Source: Polynucleobacter sp. MWH-S4W17 (GTDB taxonomy: Bacteria; Pseudomonadota; Gammaproteobacteria; Burkholderiales; Burkholderiaceae). Taken from it: a stretch of DNA of 64,000 nt. The stretch covers positions 1,178,001-1,242,000 of the forward strand of contig NZ_CP061295.1 of the NCBI RefSeq assembly GCF_018687535.1, in the 5' to 3' direction. A model generated the notes under the pieces. The model was not told the origin of the DNA. It worked only from the letters and a program-made list of their open reading frames with translations, and did no database searches. The position numbers and the translations under genes are program-made. Positions 44,878 to 53,138 of this stretch are shown piece after piece (position 1 is the stretch's first letter; the number at the start of each line of letters is the position of its first letter).

Positions 44878-47094
44878 TTAAACCAACTTGATGCCGCTAT
44901 TTTTCAAAGGCACGGTGCGCAAGCGTTTACCTGTCGCACGATAAATGGCATTGAGAACAGCTGGTGCAGCCACCGCAATCGTTGGTTCGCCTACCCCACC
45001 CCAGTCTTTGCCACCGCCTTGAATGATGATGGTTTCGACTTTCGGCATCTGATAGAGGCGGATTGAGTTAAAGGTATCAAAGTTCTTCTGAACAACAGCA
45101 CCATTTTCAATCGTGATCTCTTCTTCGAATAAAGCGGATAGGCCGAAGACAAAGGAGCCGGACACTTGACGGGCAATTTGCGCAGGGTTTACTGCGTAGC
45201 CCGGATCGGTAGCAGCAACAATGCGATGAATCTTCACTTCATTGCCGTTCTTAACCGATAGCTCACAGGCTGCAGCAACATAACTACCGAATGAGCGCAT
45301 TTGCGCAACCCCACGATATACGCCTGGGGCAGCTGGCTTGGTCCAACCGATACCATCAGCTACCGCATTCAATACTGCAACTGCACGTGGATATTTTTCC
45401 ATATGTTTGCGACGGAACTCTACTGCATCCATGCCGGTTGCTTCAGCCAACTCATCCATAAACGTTTCAATAAAGATTGCGTTTTGGTTGACGTTCACAC
45501 CACGCCAGAATCCTGGTGGCACGTGAGTATTACGCATCGCATGATCAATAGTGATATTAGGGAAGCTGTAAGTAATACCATGCTCCCCGCTGTCCTCAAG
45601 ACCCTGGAAGGTCAAAGGATCTTTACCTTTGTTTGCGGCAACTACCGCCGGACGCACCGCAGCCAAAATAGATTGACCTGATAGGCGCATATTAATACCA
45701 GTGACGTTTTGCTTGTCATCGATTGCTGCAGTCATCTTACACATCATGATGGGATGGTAGCGACCCTGGGTCATATCCTCTTCACGAGTCCAAATCAACT
45801 TAATAGGAGTGCCTGGCATTTGCTTGGCAATATTGACCGCTTGTGTTGTGTAATCCTGGAAAGCGCCACGACGACCAAAGCCACCACCAAGGTTTACCTT
45901 ATAAACATTACATTTTTCCGCAGGAAGTCCAGATGCAGCAATAACAGCTGCCAATGAAGCTTCACCGTCTTGAGTTGGAACCCAAGCCTCACAAGAGTCG
46001 GCAGTCCACTTTGCAGTCGCTGTTTGCGGCTCTAAGGTGGCATGATTTAAGAATGGGTAGAAATAAGTAGCTTCTAATTTCTTAGATGCACCAGACATCG
46101 CTGCTTTGACATCACCATTAGTGTTATGTACAAAAGCATCATCAGCGTTCAAACCCTCTTCCAACATCTTCTTAATAGAAGCGCTGGAGACGTTGGCGTT
46201 GGACCTACTATCCCAAACGATATTCACTTGGTCTAAAGCGGTTTTAGCCTGCCAAAATGTTTCAGCGACAACTGCTACCGCTGAGTCACCGACCTGAACT
46301 ACTTTCTTCACGCCTCTCATACTCTGCGCTTTAGCTGCATCGTAGCTTTTCACTTTGCCGCCAAATACTGGGGACTCTTTAATATTAGCTACCAGCATGC
46401 CTGGCATCTTCAAGTCAATTGCATAGACCTGTCGACCAGTCACCTTGTCAGAAACACCGTCGATACGATTGACAGGCTTACCAATCAAGGTCCATTCTTT
46501 GGGATCCTTCAATGGGACGTCTTTTGGCACTTCCAACTGTGATGCTGCTACAGATACTTTACCGAAAGTCGTTTTTTTGCCAGACGGTGTATGGGTAATC
46601 ACGCTATCTTTTGCAACGCATTCAGAAGCAGGAACATTCCACTGGTTGGCTGCAGCCTGAATCAACATCATGCGCGCAGCAGCTCCACCCTTACGAACAT
46701 ATTGTTCAGAGGTGCGAATACCGCGACTGCCACCAGTTGAGTAGCTGCCCCATGCCAGCTTACGCTTTAAATTCTCGCCAGGTGATGGATAGTCATAAGA
46801 CACTTTTTTCCAATCGCATTGCAATTCTTCTGCAACTAACTGCGCTAAACCTGTGATCGTGCCCTGCCCCATTTCGGAACGAACAATGCGCACGACAACA
46901 TCATCATTTGGCTTTACTACCACCCAAATACCAATTTCTGGGGTAGCTAATGGCGTCATAGCAGTGGTGCCAGTGCCCATGGCTGCATTTGCAGCAGACA
47001 TGAAAGAGAGATCGAGCCCAATGGCTAAGCCAGTGGCAATTGCACTAGAGCCAATAACAAAATGGCGACGGGAAGTATTTGTATTTGCAGTCAT
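44878..47094 (-). CDS. iorB: Molybdenum-hydroxylase large subunit (isoquinoline 1-oxidoreductase beta type)
   Basis: Periplasmic molybdopterin cytosine dinucleotide-type hydroxylase of the xanthine oxidase superfamily. I chose ATG 47094 (738 residues), ten bases after iorA, because it gives a twin-arginine signal (SRRHFVIGSSAIATGLAIGL); the longer frame to 47196 runs back through iorA. Domain features are EIGIWVVVKPNDDVVVRIVR, SEMGQGTITGLAQLVAEELQ, NLGGGFGRRGAFQDYTTQAV, TREEDMTQGRYHPI, PPGFWRGVNVNQNAIFIETF and near the end WGGVGEPTIAVAAPAVLNAI, with the catalytic Glu. Substrate unknown: these enzymes oxidise N-heterocycles or aldehydes. The usual cytochrome third subunit is absent and soxX follows directly. 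Confidence 0.92.
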   Translation of the reverse strand: MTANTNTSRRHFVIGSSAIATGLAIGLDLSFMSAANAAMGTGTTAMTPLATPEIGIWVVVKPNDDVVVRIVRSEMGQGTITGLAQLVAEELQCDWKKVSYDYPSPGENLKRKLAWGSYSTGGSRGIRTSEQYVRKGGAAARMMLIQAAANQWNVPASECVAKDSVITHTPSGKKTTFGKVSVAASQLEVPKDVPLKDPKEWTLIGKPVNRIDGVSDKVTGRQVYAIDLKMPGMLVANIKESPVFGGKVKSYDAAKAQSMRGVKKVVQVGDSAVAVVAETFWQAKTALDQVNIVWDSRSNANVSSASIKKMLEEGLNADDAFVHNTNGDVKAAMSGASKKLEATYFYPFLNHATLEPQTATAKWTADSCEAWVPTQDGEASLAAVIAASGLPAEKCNVYKVNLGGGFGRRGAFQDYTTQAVNIAKQMPGTPIKLIWTREEDMTQGRYHPIMMCKMTAAIDDKQNVTGINMRLSGQSILAAVRPAVVAANKGKDPLTFQGLEDSGEHGITYSFPNITIDHAMRNTHVPPGFWRGVNVNQNAIFIETFMDELAEATGMDAVEFRRKHMEKYPRAVAVLNAVADGIGWTKPAAPGVYRGVAQMRSFGSYVAAACELSVKNGNEVKIHRIVAATDPGYAVNPAQIARQVSGSFVFGLSALFEEEITIENGAVVQKNFDTFNSIRLYQMPKVETIIIQGGGKDWGGVGEPTIAVAAPAVLNAIYRATGKRLRTVPLKNSGIKLV

Positions 47095-47104
47095 GTCTTT
47101 CCCC

Positions 47105-47554
47105 TTAAGCCTTGCTAGCAGCATGAATCGCTGCGCGCACTTGCTGGAATGTGCCACAGCGGCAGATATTAGTAATGGATTCATCGATCTGCGCATCGGT
47201 AGGCTTTGGATTATTTCTTAACAAGGCTGTGGTTGCCATCACCATGCCAGACTGACAGTAACCGCACTGAGGCACTTGATTATCTACCCACGCTTTTTGA
47301 ACTTTAGAAAGCTGACCGCTCTTCTCCAAGCTTTCAATGGTCTCAATTTTTTTACCTTCAGCTGCACTTACAGGAATTGAGCAACTACGAATAGCCTGAC
47401 CCTCGAATAACACTGTGCATGCGCCGCATTGACCCACTCCACATCCGTACTTAGTGCCGGTTAATCCAACCTGTTCGCGGATTACCCAAAGCAATGGGGT
47501 TTCTGGATCTACGTCCACCTTGTATTTTTTGCCATTGACATTCAATTCAGCCAT
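47105..47554 (-). CDS. iorA: Molybdenum-hydroxylase [2Fe-2S] subunit (isoquinoline 1-oxidoreductase alpha type)
   Basis: A 149-residue electron-transfer subunit carrying two [2Fe-2S] clusters. The plant-type cluster cysteines are in KYGCGVGQCGACTVLFEGQA and the following RSCSIPV. The second cluster lies in QCGYCQSGMVMATTALLRNN and TNICRCGTFQQVRAAIHAAS. No signal peptide: it is presumably exported with IorB through Tat. A GGAG ribosome-binding site stands before ATG 47554. It is first in the iorAB-soxXYZA run, divergent from lrgA. A hairpin (GGGGT 47589-47593/ACCCC 47603-47607) lies in its leader. Confidence 0.94.
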   Translation of the reverse strand: MAELNVNGKKYKVDVDPETPLLWVIREQVGLTGTKYGCGVGQCGACTVLFEGQAIRSCSIPVSAAEGKKIETIESLEKSGQLSKVQKAWVDNQVPQCGYCQSGMVMATTALLRNNPKPTDAQIDESITNICRCGTFQQVRAAIHAASKA

Positions 47555-47635
47555 GAGTGCTCTCCTATAAATTCTTTTTATGGTGTCAGGGGTGAGTTCA
47601 TTACCCCTTCTTATCGTGTGCTTATCTTAACTAAG

Positions 47636-47667
47636 AATTAATATATTGCTATGCAACATAAATTAAT
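47636..47667. promoter_or_regulatory. Imperfect dyad in the iorA/lrgA divergent promoter region
   Basis: AATTAATATATTGC (47636-47649), centre TAT, GCAACATAAATTAAT (47653-47667) form an AT-rich near-symmetrical site with an inner perfect TTGC/GCAA. It contains an ATTG-N-CAAT-type LysR-like core and is 17 bases before the lrgA ATG. It could control lrgAB, iorAB-sox or both. Confidence 0.4.
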
Positions 47668-47684
47668 GGGCAGTAAGATAAAGC

Positions 47685-48032
47685 ATGATTTTTGGTCTCG
47701 TACAAATCCTTCTCTTTCAAAGCTTGGGCGAACTCGTTTCTAAGTTCCTTTTGCCAACGCTACCTGGTCCTGTCATTGGATTGGTTCTCCTAGTACTGTG
47801 GCTTGTTTTGCGCAAGGGGATTAATTCCGAGTTAGCCATAGTGGCTGATGGTTTTAGTCAATACCTTGGGCTTCTCTTTGTTCCAGCCGCTGTTGGCGTG
47901 GTGCTTTTCCTGCCGCAACTCAAGGCAAATGCATGGGCCATTATTAGCGCCCTCATTGGTAGCGTTATCCTCACCATTGCCTCTAGCGCGTTAGTCGCTC
48001 GTTTATTGAGCAAGAAAGAATCTCATGAGTGA
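47685..48032 (+). CDS. lrgA: CidA/LrgA family membrane protein
   Basis: A 115-residue holin-like membrane protein with four likely membrane segments: about 2-20, 25-45 (LPTLPGPVIGLVLLVLWLVL), 58-80 (YLGLLFVPAAVGVVLFLPQL) and 84-106 (AWAIISALIGSVILTIASSA). The P-G-P-V-I-G motif is typical of CidA/LrgA. With LrgB it is linked to murein hydrolase control and to export of small metabolites such as pyruvate or glycolate in other bacteria. It overlaps lrgB by eight bases. Confidence 0.92.
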   Translation: MIFGLVQILLFQSLGELVSKFLLPTLPGPVIGLVLLVLWLVLRKGINSELAIVADGFSQYLGLLFVPAAVGVVLFLPQLKANAWAIISALIGSVILTIASSALVARLLSKKESHE

Positions 48033-48753
48033 AAAGCACTCCATCGTCGAGATTTGGGTTTACTTATCAGGTAGCCCGCTTTTTGCCTTGTTCATTACGC
48101 TGGCGGCTTATCAAATTGGCCTCAGTATTTATAAGGCCAGTCATCAGAATCCATTAGCCAATCCAGTAGCAATTGCCATTTTGATTGTGGCAAGCACGAT
48201 TCAATTTATTGAAATGCCCTACTCGACTTATTTTGAGGGCGCTCAGTTTATTCACTTTCTATTGGGATCGGCGACGGTATCTTTAGCCATTCCCATCTAC
48301 AGAGGATTGGGCAGTCTTAAGGGGAGATCACTCCCCTTGATTGCTTCGCTCTGCACAGGCGGTTTGGTGTCAATCATTAGTGCGGTAGGTATTGCTACTG
48401 CGCTTGGGGCAGACTCCAGCATCACTGGTGCCATGTATCCAAAATCTGTTACCGCACCAATTGCCATGGGTATCGCAGAGCGTATTGGCGTCTCACCTAC
48501 CTTGACAGCCATCTTTGCAGTAAGTACCGGAATACTAGGCGCTATTTTGGCACCCTTTGTATTGAATGCATTGGGTATGAAAGCTTGGTGGCAAAGAGGT
48601 TTTGCCATTGGCATCGGTGCACATGGCATCGGCACATCACGTGCGTTTAGCATTCACCCTGAAGCGGGAACATATGCCAGTCTAGCGATGGGCATGAATG
48701 GCGTTGTCAGTGCAGTGGCGATTCCTGTGATCTATCACTTGTTTAACAAGTGA
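48025..48753 (+). CDS. lrgB: CidB/LrgB family membrane protein
   Basis: A 242-residue polytopic protein, partner of LrgA. Family signature regions are PLFALFITLAAYQIGLSIYK, LLGSATVSLAIPIYRGLGSL, ATALGADSSITGAMYPKSVT, APIAMGIAERIGVSPTLTAI and GIGAHGIGTSRAFSIHPEAG, the last highly conserved. Its start overlaps the end of lrgA by eight bases, so the two are coupled. A 31-base palindrome spans its stop codon. Confidence 0.93.
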   Translation: MSEKHSIVEIWVYLSGSPLFALFITLAAYQIGLSIYKASHQNPLANPVAIAILIVASTIQFIEMPYSTYFEGAQFIHFLLGSATVSLAIPIYRGLGSLKGRSLPLIASLCTGGLVSIISAVGIATALGADSSITGAMYPKSVTAPIAMGIAERIGVSPTLTAIFAVSTGILGAILAPFVLNALGMKAWWQRGFAIGIGAHGIGTSRAFSIHPEAGTYASLAMGMNGVVSAVAIPVIYHLFNK

Positions 48754-48759
48754 TAGATC
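48729..48759 (+). terminator. Palindrome across the lrgB stop codon, likely terminator
   Basis: Perfect 15-base arms: GATCTATCACTTGTT (48729-48743), one central T, AACAAGTGATAGATC (48745-48759). The plus strand continues TCTGTTTCTTT, moderately T-rich. The stem includes the lrgB TGA. It may also stop the opposing aminotransferase transcript, or be a protein-binding site. Confidence 0.5.
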
Positions 48760-48777
48760 TCTGTTTCTTTAATCCGC

Positions 48778-50127
48778 TTATTTAATCTGCATCGCTACAT
48801 CAATAGCATCGCCTAACACGCTACACATAAACTCGAGCTCTTCAGGCTTAGAGATAAATGGAGGCCCTACGGCAATAGCGTCACCCGCCACCCTTACTAA
48901 AGTGCCTCTTTCAATACAGGCCTCCAGCACCTTCATGGAACGAAGACCCGGCTTCCCAGGGACAGGGTCAAGTTCAACAGCCCCAGATAAACCAAAGTTA
49001 CGAATATCCAAAATGCCAGACTTACCTTTAAGGGCATGAAGTCCATCCTCTAAAACAGGTTCAAGGGCTCTAGCCCGATTGACCAAATCATCAGACTCGA
49101 AGATATCGAGTACTGCATGGCCTGCAGCTGCTGGGATTGGATGCCCTGAATAGGTATAGCCATGGAAAAATTCAATTGCTTGCTCTTGACCACCATTCGA
49201 AATAATGTTGTCGTAAATATCTCCACGCACAATCACACCACCCATTGGAATCACGCCATTCGTAATCCCTTTAGCAAAAGTAATCATGTCGGGTGTCACA
49301 CCAAAACGATCTGCACCGAAGTTTGCGCCTAAGCGCCCAAAGCCAGTAATCACCTCATCAAAGATCAGCAAAATACCGTGCTTAGTACAGATCTCACGAA
49401 TCTTTTGTAAATAGTCATCCGGTGGGACTATGACTCCGGTTGACCCTTGCACAGGTTCCATGATGACAGCAGCAATCGTATTGGCATCATGAAGAGCAAC
49501 AATCTTTTCTAACTCTTCTGCCAAATGGGCACCCCACTTTGGCTGTCCCCTTGAGAATGCCATCTGCGAGAGATTTAACGTATGTGGCAAATGATCTACA
49601 CCGGGCATCATCATGCTGGCAAACATTTTGCGATTGGAGACCATGCCGCCTACGGATATACCGGCGATACCAACACCGTGATAAGCGCGATCTCGACCAA
49701 TCAGTCGAATACGGGATGCATTACCCATTACTCGGTGATAACCAATGGCGATCTTCAATGCAGTATCAACCGCCTCAGAACCAGAGTTGGTGAAAAATAC
49801 TTTATCCAGCCCCTCCGGCGCCATCTTCGCAATTCGACTAGCTAAGCTAAAAGTTGTTTCACTGGCCATCTGAAATGCAGGGCAATAGTCCATGGTTTCA
49901 AACTGCTTTTGAATCGCTGCACCAATACGTGGATCAGCATGCCCCAATGGGGAGCACCATAGCCCAGATAAACCATCAAACAGCTTACGACCCTGATCAT
50001 CAAAGTAGTAAGCTCCCTTGGCAGACTGCATGATCTTCGGATGGTGCTGAAAGTAGCGGTTTGGTGTGAAAGGCAGCCAATAGGCTGACATATCAATTCC
50101 GCTGGTTGTTTTGTTCATTGATGTCAT
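48778..50127 (-). CDS. Class III aminotransferase (omega-amino acid:pyruvate type)
   Basis: A PLP enzyme of 449 residues resembling beta-alanine/omega-amino acid:pyruvate aminotransferases. The start has AYWLPFTPNRYFQHHPKIMQ, FDGLSGLWCSPLGHADPRIG and FFTNSGSEAVDTALKIA (phosphate binding). The catalytic part has GSTGVIVPPDDY, LLIFDEVITGFGRLGANFGA and ITFAKGITNGVIPMGGV with the PLP lysine in FAKG. The end has EFFHGYTYSGHPIPAAAGHA. It probably moves amino groups from beta-alanine, putrescine-like or other omega-amines to pyruvate. The Bug gene is divergent 80 bases away. Confidence 0.9.
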   Translation of the reverse strand: MTSMNKTTSGIDMSAYWLPFTPNRYFQHHPKIMQSAKGAYYFDDQGRKLFDGLSGLWCSPLGHADPRIGAAIQKQFETMDYCPAFQMASETTFSLASRIAKMAPEGLDKVFFTNSGSEAVDTALKIAIGYHRVMGNASRIRLIGRDRAYHGVGIAGISVGGMVSNRKMFASMMMPGVDHLPHTLNLSQMAFSRGQPKWGAHLAEELEKIVALHDANTIAAVIMEPVQGSTGVIVPPDDYLQKIREICTKHGILLIFDEVITGFGRLGANFGADRFGVTPDMITFAKGITNGVIPMGGVIVRGDIYDNIISNGGQEQAIEFFHGYTYSGHPIPAAAGHAVLDIFESDDLVNRARALEPVLEDGLHALKGKSGILDIRNFGLSGAVELDPVPGKPGLRSMKVLEACIERGTLVRVAGDAIAVGPPFISKPEELEFMCSVLGDAIDVAMQIK

Positions 50128-50207
50128 GCGTTTCTCTATTTGATCTTTTTAAAACTAGATTCTGAATTTCCAATACTATATTACTCATCTCACTATCGGA
50201 TCATTAA

Positions 50208-51188
50208 ATGCGCTATTTCAAATCCCTCATCCTTGGCTCCTTAGGACTTTTGACTTTAAGTAACTTGGCTCTTGCCGCCCCCGATACAGATTGGCCTAAA
50301 AAACCGATTGTTGCGATTGTGTCTTTTCCTGCAGGCGGATCTACCGATATCTTTGCGCGTAGTGTGACGGCACCATTAGCAGAAGCATTGGGACAATCCA
50401 TCGTTGTGGAGAACAAGCCGGGCGCTGGCGGTATGATTGGCTTACAAGCTGGCGCTAAAGCTGCTCCTGATGGCTACACTATCAACATTAGCGCGCTGAC
50501 AAATCAATCGATTTCTTCAGCCTTATTTAAAAATCCACCGGCTGACTTACAAAAAGATTTTGTTCCAGTGGCATTAATTGGAACAATTCCCCATTTAATT
50601 GTGGTGAACCCCAGCGTTCCAGCAAAAAACCTTCCCGAACTCATCGCCTTTATTAAATCTAAAAAGGGTGACTTTAATTACGCATCGCAAGGTAATGGCA
50701 GCCTCTCCCACTTAGAGTCCACTTTGTTTATGCAACGTATCGGCGCAACAGGAACCCATATTCCTTATAAGGGCAGCAGCTTTGCTTTGCCTGATTTGAT
50801 TGCGGGCAACACCCTCATGATGTTTGACAGCGTAACAGCTTCATTGCCCCATATTCAGAGTGGCAAGCTACGCCCGATTGCTATCGCCGCAGCAGAACGC
50901 TCTCCTTTAATGCCCAATGTTCCCACTCTCGGACAAGATGGCCTGAAGCAGTTTGATGTGGAAAACTTTTATGCGGTTTATGTTCCCAAGGGAACATCTC
51001 CACTGATCATTGCAAAATTAGAAAAAGAAATCCGTAAGATTCTTACGAATCCAGATTTCAAAGCGCGTATGGCAGCCCAAGGTATTCATCCTCAGTTTGC
51101 AAACTCCGAAAAATTGTCTGAAATTACTGCAAGCGAAGCTAGTAAATGGGAGAAGGTAGTAAAGTCAGCGAATGTTAAAGTTGATTAA
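50208..51188 (+). CDS. Bug-family (TctC-like) substrate-binding protein
   Basis: A 326-residue periplasmic binding protein of the tripartite tricarboxylate transporter type, a family greatly expanded in Burkholderiales. Signal peptide MRYFKSLILGSLGLLTLSNL, cut after ALAA. The mature part has WPKKPIVAIVSFPAGGSTDI, FARSVTAPLAEALGQSIVVE, NKPGAGGMIGLQAGAKAAPD, GYTINISALTNQS, FNYASQGNGSLSHLESTLFM and THIPYKGSSFALPDLIAGNT. No TctA/TctB permease is nearby. It lies 22 bases before the gamma-glutamyltransferase gene, so it may bind a glutamyl compound or its product; that link is inference. Confidence 0.92.
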   Translation: MRYFKSLILGSLGLLTLSNLALAAPDTDWPKKPIVAIVSFPAGGSTDIFARSVTAPLAEALGQSIVVENKPGAGGMIGLQAGAKAAPDGYTINISALTNQSISSALFKNPPADLQKDFVPVALIGTIPHLIVVNPSVPAKNLPELIAFIKSKKGDFNYASQGNGSLSHLESTLFMQRIGATGTHIPYKGSSFALPDLIAGNTLMMFDSVTASLPHIQSGKLRPIAIAAAERSPLMPNVPTLGQDGLKQFDVENFYAVYVPKGTSPLIIAKLEKEIRKILTNPDFKARMAAQGIHPQFANSEKLSEITASEASKWEKVVKSANVKVD

Positions 51189-51210
51189 GTCGTTAAATAG
51201 ATAAGTCCTT

Positions 51211-52797
51211 ATGTTGATATCCCCTCCTTTTGGTAGTCGCGCCCCTGTTTTAGCTAAAAACACCGTTGCGAGCTCTCAACCACTGGCTACTCAAGCTGGC
51301 ATTGAAGCTCTACAAAGTGGCGGCAACGCAGTGGATGCGGCACTTGCAACTGCAATCACGCTCACAGTTGTTGAACCTACGATGAATGGCATAGGCGGAG
51401 ATGGCTTTGCAATCCTTTGGGATGGTAAGAAATTACATGGCTTAAATGCTTCTGGCCGAGCCCCTGCAGCGTGGAAGCCGTTGTATTTTTCCGGCAAAGA
51501 GGCTATGGATTTAATTGGTTGGAATACAGTTACTGTCCCAGGCATGGTTGCTGGCTGGATCGAACTCTCCAGAAAGTTTGGCAAGCTGCCCTTTGCGCAA
51601 TTGTTTAAACGCGCGATCGATTATGCGGAAAATGGTTTTCCAGTTTCACCTGTCATCGCCCGTCAATGGCGTGAAGCTATTCCAATCCTTAAAAACCAAC
51701 CTGGTTTTGTAGAATCATTTTTAATTGATGGTAAAGCACCTCAAGCGGGACAAATCTGGAAATACTCCGCACAAGCCAAAACTCTCAAAGAAATTGCCGC
51801 TACAGAAGGCGACTCTTTTTATAAAGGCCCCCTTGCACAGAGTATGGTGGATTTTGCGCAAGCTACTGGTGGTTGCTTCACTATGCAAGACTTCGCCGAT
51901 AACCAGCCGGAGTGGGTCGAGCCTTTAGCTTTCGATTATGGTGATTACACTCTTCATGAAATTCCGCCAAATGGATCTGGTATCGCCGCTCAAATTGCCC
52001 TAGGTATTTTGCAGGCAGCTAATGTGAAGCAGTACCCCGCCAACTCAGCGCAACGGATTCATTTACAAATTGAAGCAATGCGGATGGCGTTTGCTGATGT
52101 TTATGCCTACGTTTCAGATGCACGCTCTATGCAAATGCCGGTGAGCTCTCTTTTAAATAGAGATTACTTAGCTAATCGTGCAGCCATGATTGATCACAAC
52201 ATGGCTGGGAGCTATGGACCTGGAGACCCACACTCAGGCGGTACTGTTTACTTATGTGCCGCCGATGAATCCGGCATGATGATTTCTTATATTCAATCCA
52301 ACTTCAAAGGCTTTGGCTCTGGAGTAGTCGCCCCAGGTGGCATTGCTTTTCATAATCGTGGCATGAGCTTCCGATTAGAAGATGGGCACCCCAATCAAGT
52401 TGCTCCAGGTAAGCGCCCTTTCCACACCATTCTTCCCGCCTTCCTCACTAAGGATGGCAAACCTACTATGGCATTTGGTGTGATGGGCGGCAATATGCAG
52501 CCGCAGGGTCATATTCAATTCGTGATGCGCTTTGTAGATGAATACCTTAATCCACAAGCCTGTTCTGATGCGCCACGTTGGCGTATTGATGATGTAGGCA
52601 AGCTCACTGTGGAAGCGGCAATGCCCCAGAGCGTGGTTGATGGATTGAAAGCGCTAGGACATGAGGTTGCTGTACAACCAGCAAACAGCTTGGACTTTGG
52701 CAGTGCGCAAGCAATTGCCAAACTCTCAGAAGATGCCGACTCTGCTTTTATTGCTGGCAGTGATCACCGTAGAGATGGATTGGCGGCAGGCTTCTAA
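51211..52797 (+). CDS. ggt: Gamma-glutamyltransferase family enzyme
   Basis: An Ntn-hydrolase of 528 residues that cleaves gamma-glutamyl amides such as glutathione. Typical parts are SSQPLATQAGIEALQSGGNA, VDAALATAITLTVVEPTMNG, IGGDGFAILWDGKKLHGLNA and SGRAPAAW. Self-cleavage is expected before the threonine in HSGGTVYLCAADESGMMISY, giving the small subunit with GSGVVAPGGIAFHNRG, PFHTILPAFLTKDGKP and MGGNMQPQGHIQFVMRFVD. No signal peptide is visible (MLISPPFGSRAPVLAKN), so it is probably cytoplasmic, unlike the periplasmic E. coli enzyme. It is co-directional with the Bug gene 22 bases upstream. Confidence 0.92.
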   Translation: MLISPPFGSRAPVLAKNTVASSQPLATQAGIEALQSGGNAVDAALATAITLTVVEPTMNGIGGDGFAILWDGKKLHGLNASGRAPAAWKPLYFSGKEAMDLIGWNTVTVPGMVAGWIELSRKFGKLPFAQLFKRAIDYAENGFPVSPVIARQWREAIPILKNQPGFVESFLIDGKAPQAGQIWKYSAQAKTLKEIAATEGDSFYKGPLAQSMVDFAQATGGCFTMQDFADNQPEWVEPLAFDYGDYTLHEIPPNGSGIAAQIALGILQAANVKQYPANSAQRIHLQIEAMRMAFADVYAYVSDARSMQMPVSSLLNRDYLANRAAMIDHNMAGSYGPGDPHSGGTVYLCAADESGMMISYIQSNFKGFGSGVVAPGGIAFHNRGMSFRLEDGHPNQVAPGKRPFHTILPAFLTKDGKPTMAFGVMGGNMQPQGHIQFVMRFVDEYLNPQACSDAPRWRIDDVGKLTVEAAMPQSVVDGLKALGHEVAVQPANSLDFGSAQAIAKLSEDADSAFIAGSDHRRDGLAAGF

Positions 52798-52805
52798 TAA
52801 AGAAG

Positions 52806-53138
52806 CTAAATAGCAAAAGCCTCTTGTAGCACGCCAAGACTGGCAGATAGGGTTTTTGGATTGCTCTTGCCCACTTTCTTGACCAAGCGCGCTTTATCAA
52901 CAGCTCTGATTTGATCTAAAAGAATCAGCCCCTTCTTGCCATCGTGCGTAATGGGTACCCGAAAGCCCGCAGGTCTACCCTTGCTAGTCATAGGCGCAAC
53001 AATGATGGTACGCAAATGATCATTTAAATCTTGAGGTGATACCACAATACAAGGAAGTGTTTTTTTAATTTCACTTCCGATCGTAGGATCTAAATTGATA
53101 AGCCAAATTTCTCCACGAGAAACAATGCTCTTTACCAA
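52806..53138 (-). CDS. mazF: MazF-like mRNA interferase toxin
   Basis: A 110-residue PemK/MazF ribonuclease toxin. Features are SRGEIWLINLDPTIGSEIKK, TLPCIVVSPQDLNDHLRTII, VAPMTSKGRPAGFRVPI and GLILLDQIRAVDKARLVKKV. The R-G-[ED]-[IV]-W start and the VAPMTS block carry catalytic residues. No ATG is available: TTG 53138 has GGAG seven bases upstream, while a TTG at 53144 lies too close to it, so 53138 is preferred. It overlaps mazE by seven bases and ends eight bases from the convergent ggt stop. Confidence 0.9.
   Translation of the reverse strand: MVKSIVSRGEIWLINLDPTIGSEIKKTLPCIVVSPQDLNDHLRTIIVAPMTSKGRPAGFRVPITHDGKKGLILLDQIRAVDKARLVKKVGKSNPKTLSASLGVLQEAFAI

Noticed and set aside
47095..47196. 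N-terminal extension of iorB to an upstream ATG
   Set aside because: It would run back through the end of iorA and bury the twin-arginine signal 34 residues inside the protein. ATG 47094 gives the family start.
48729..48759. Palindrome as a phage attachment or recombination site
   Set aside because: No integrase or second copy is seen in the window. A terminator or binding site is simpler.
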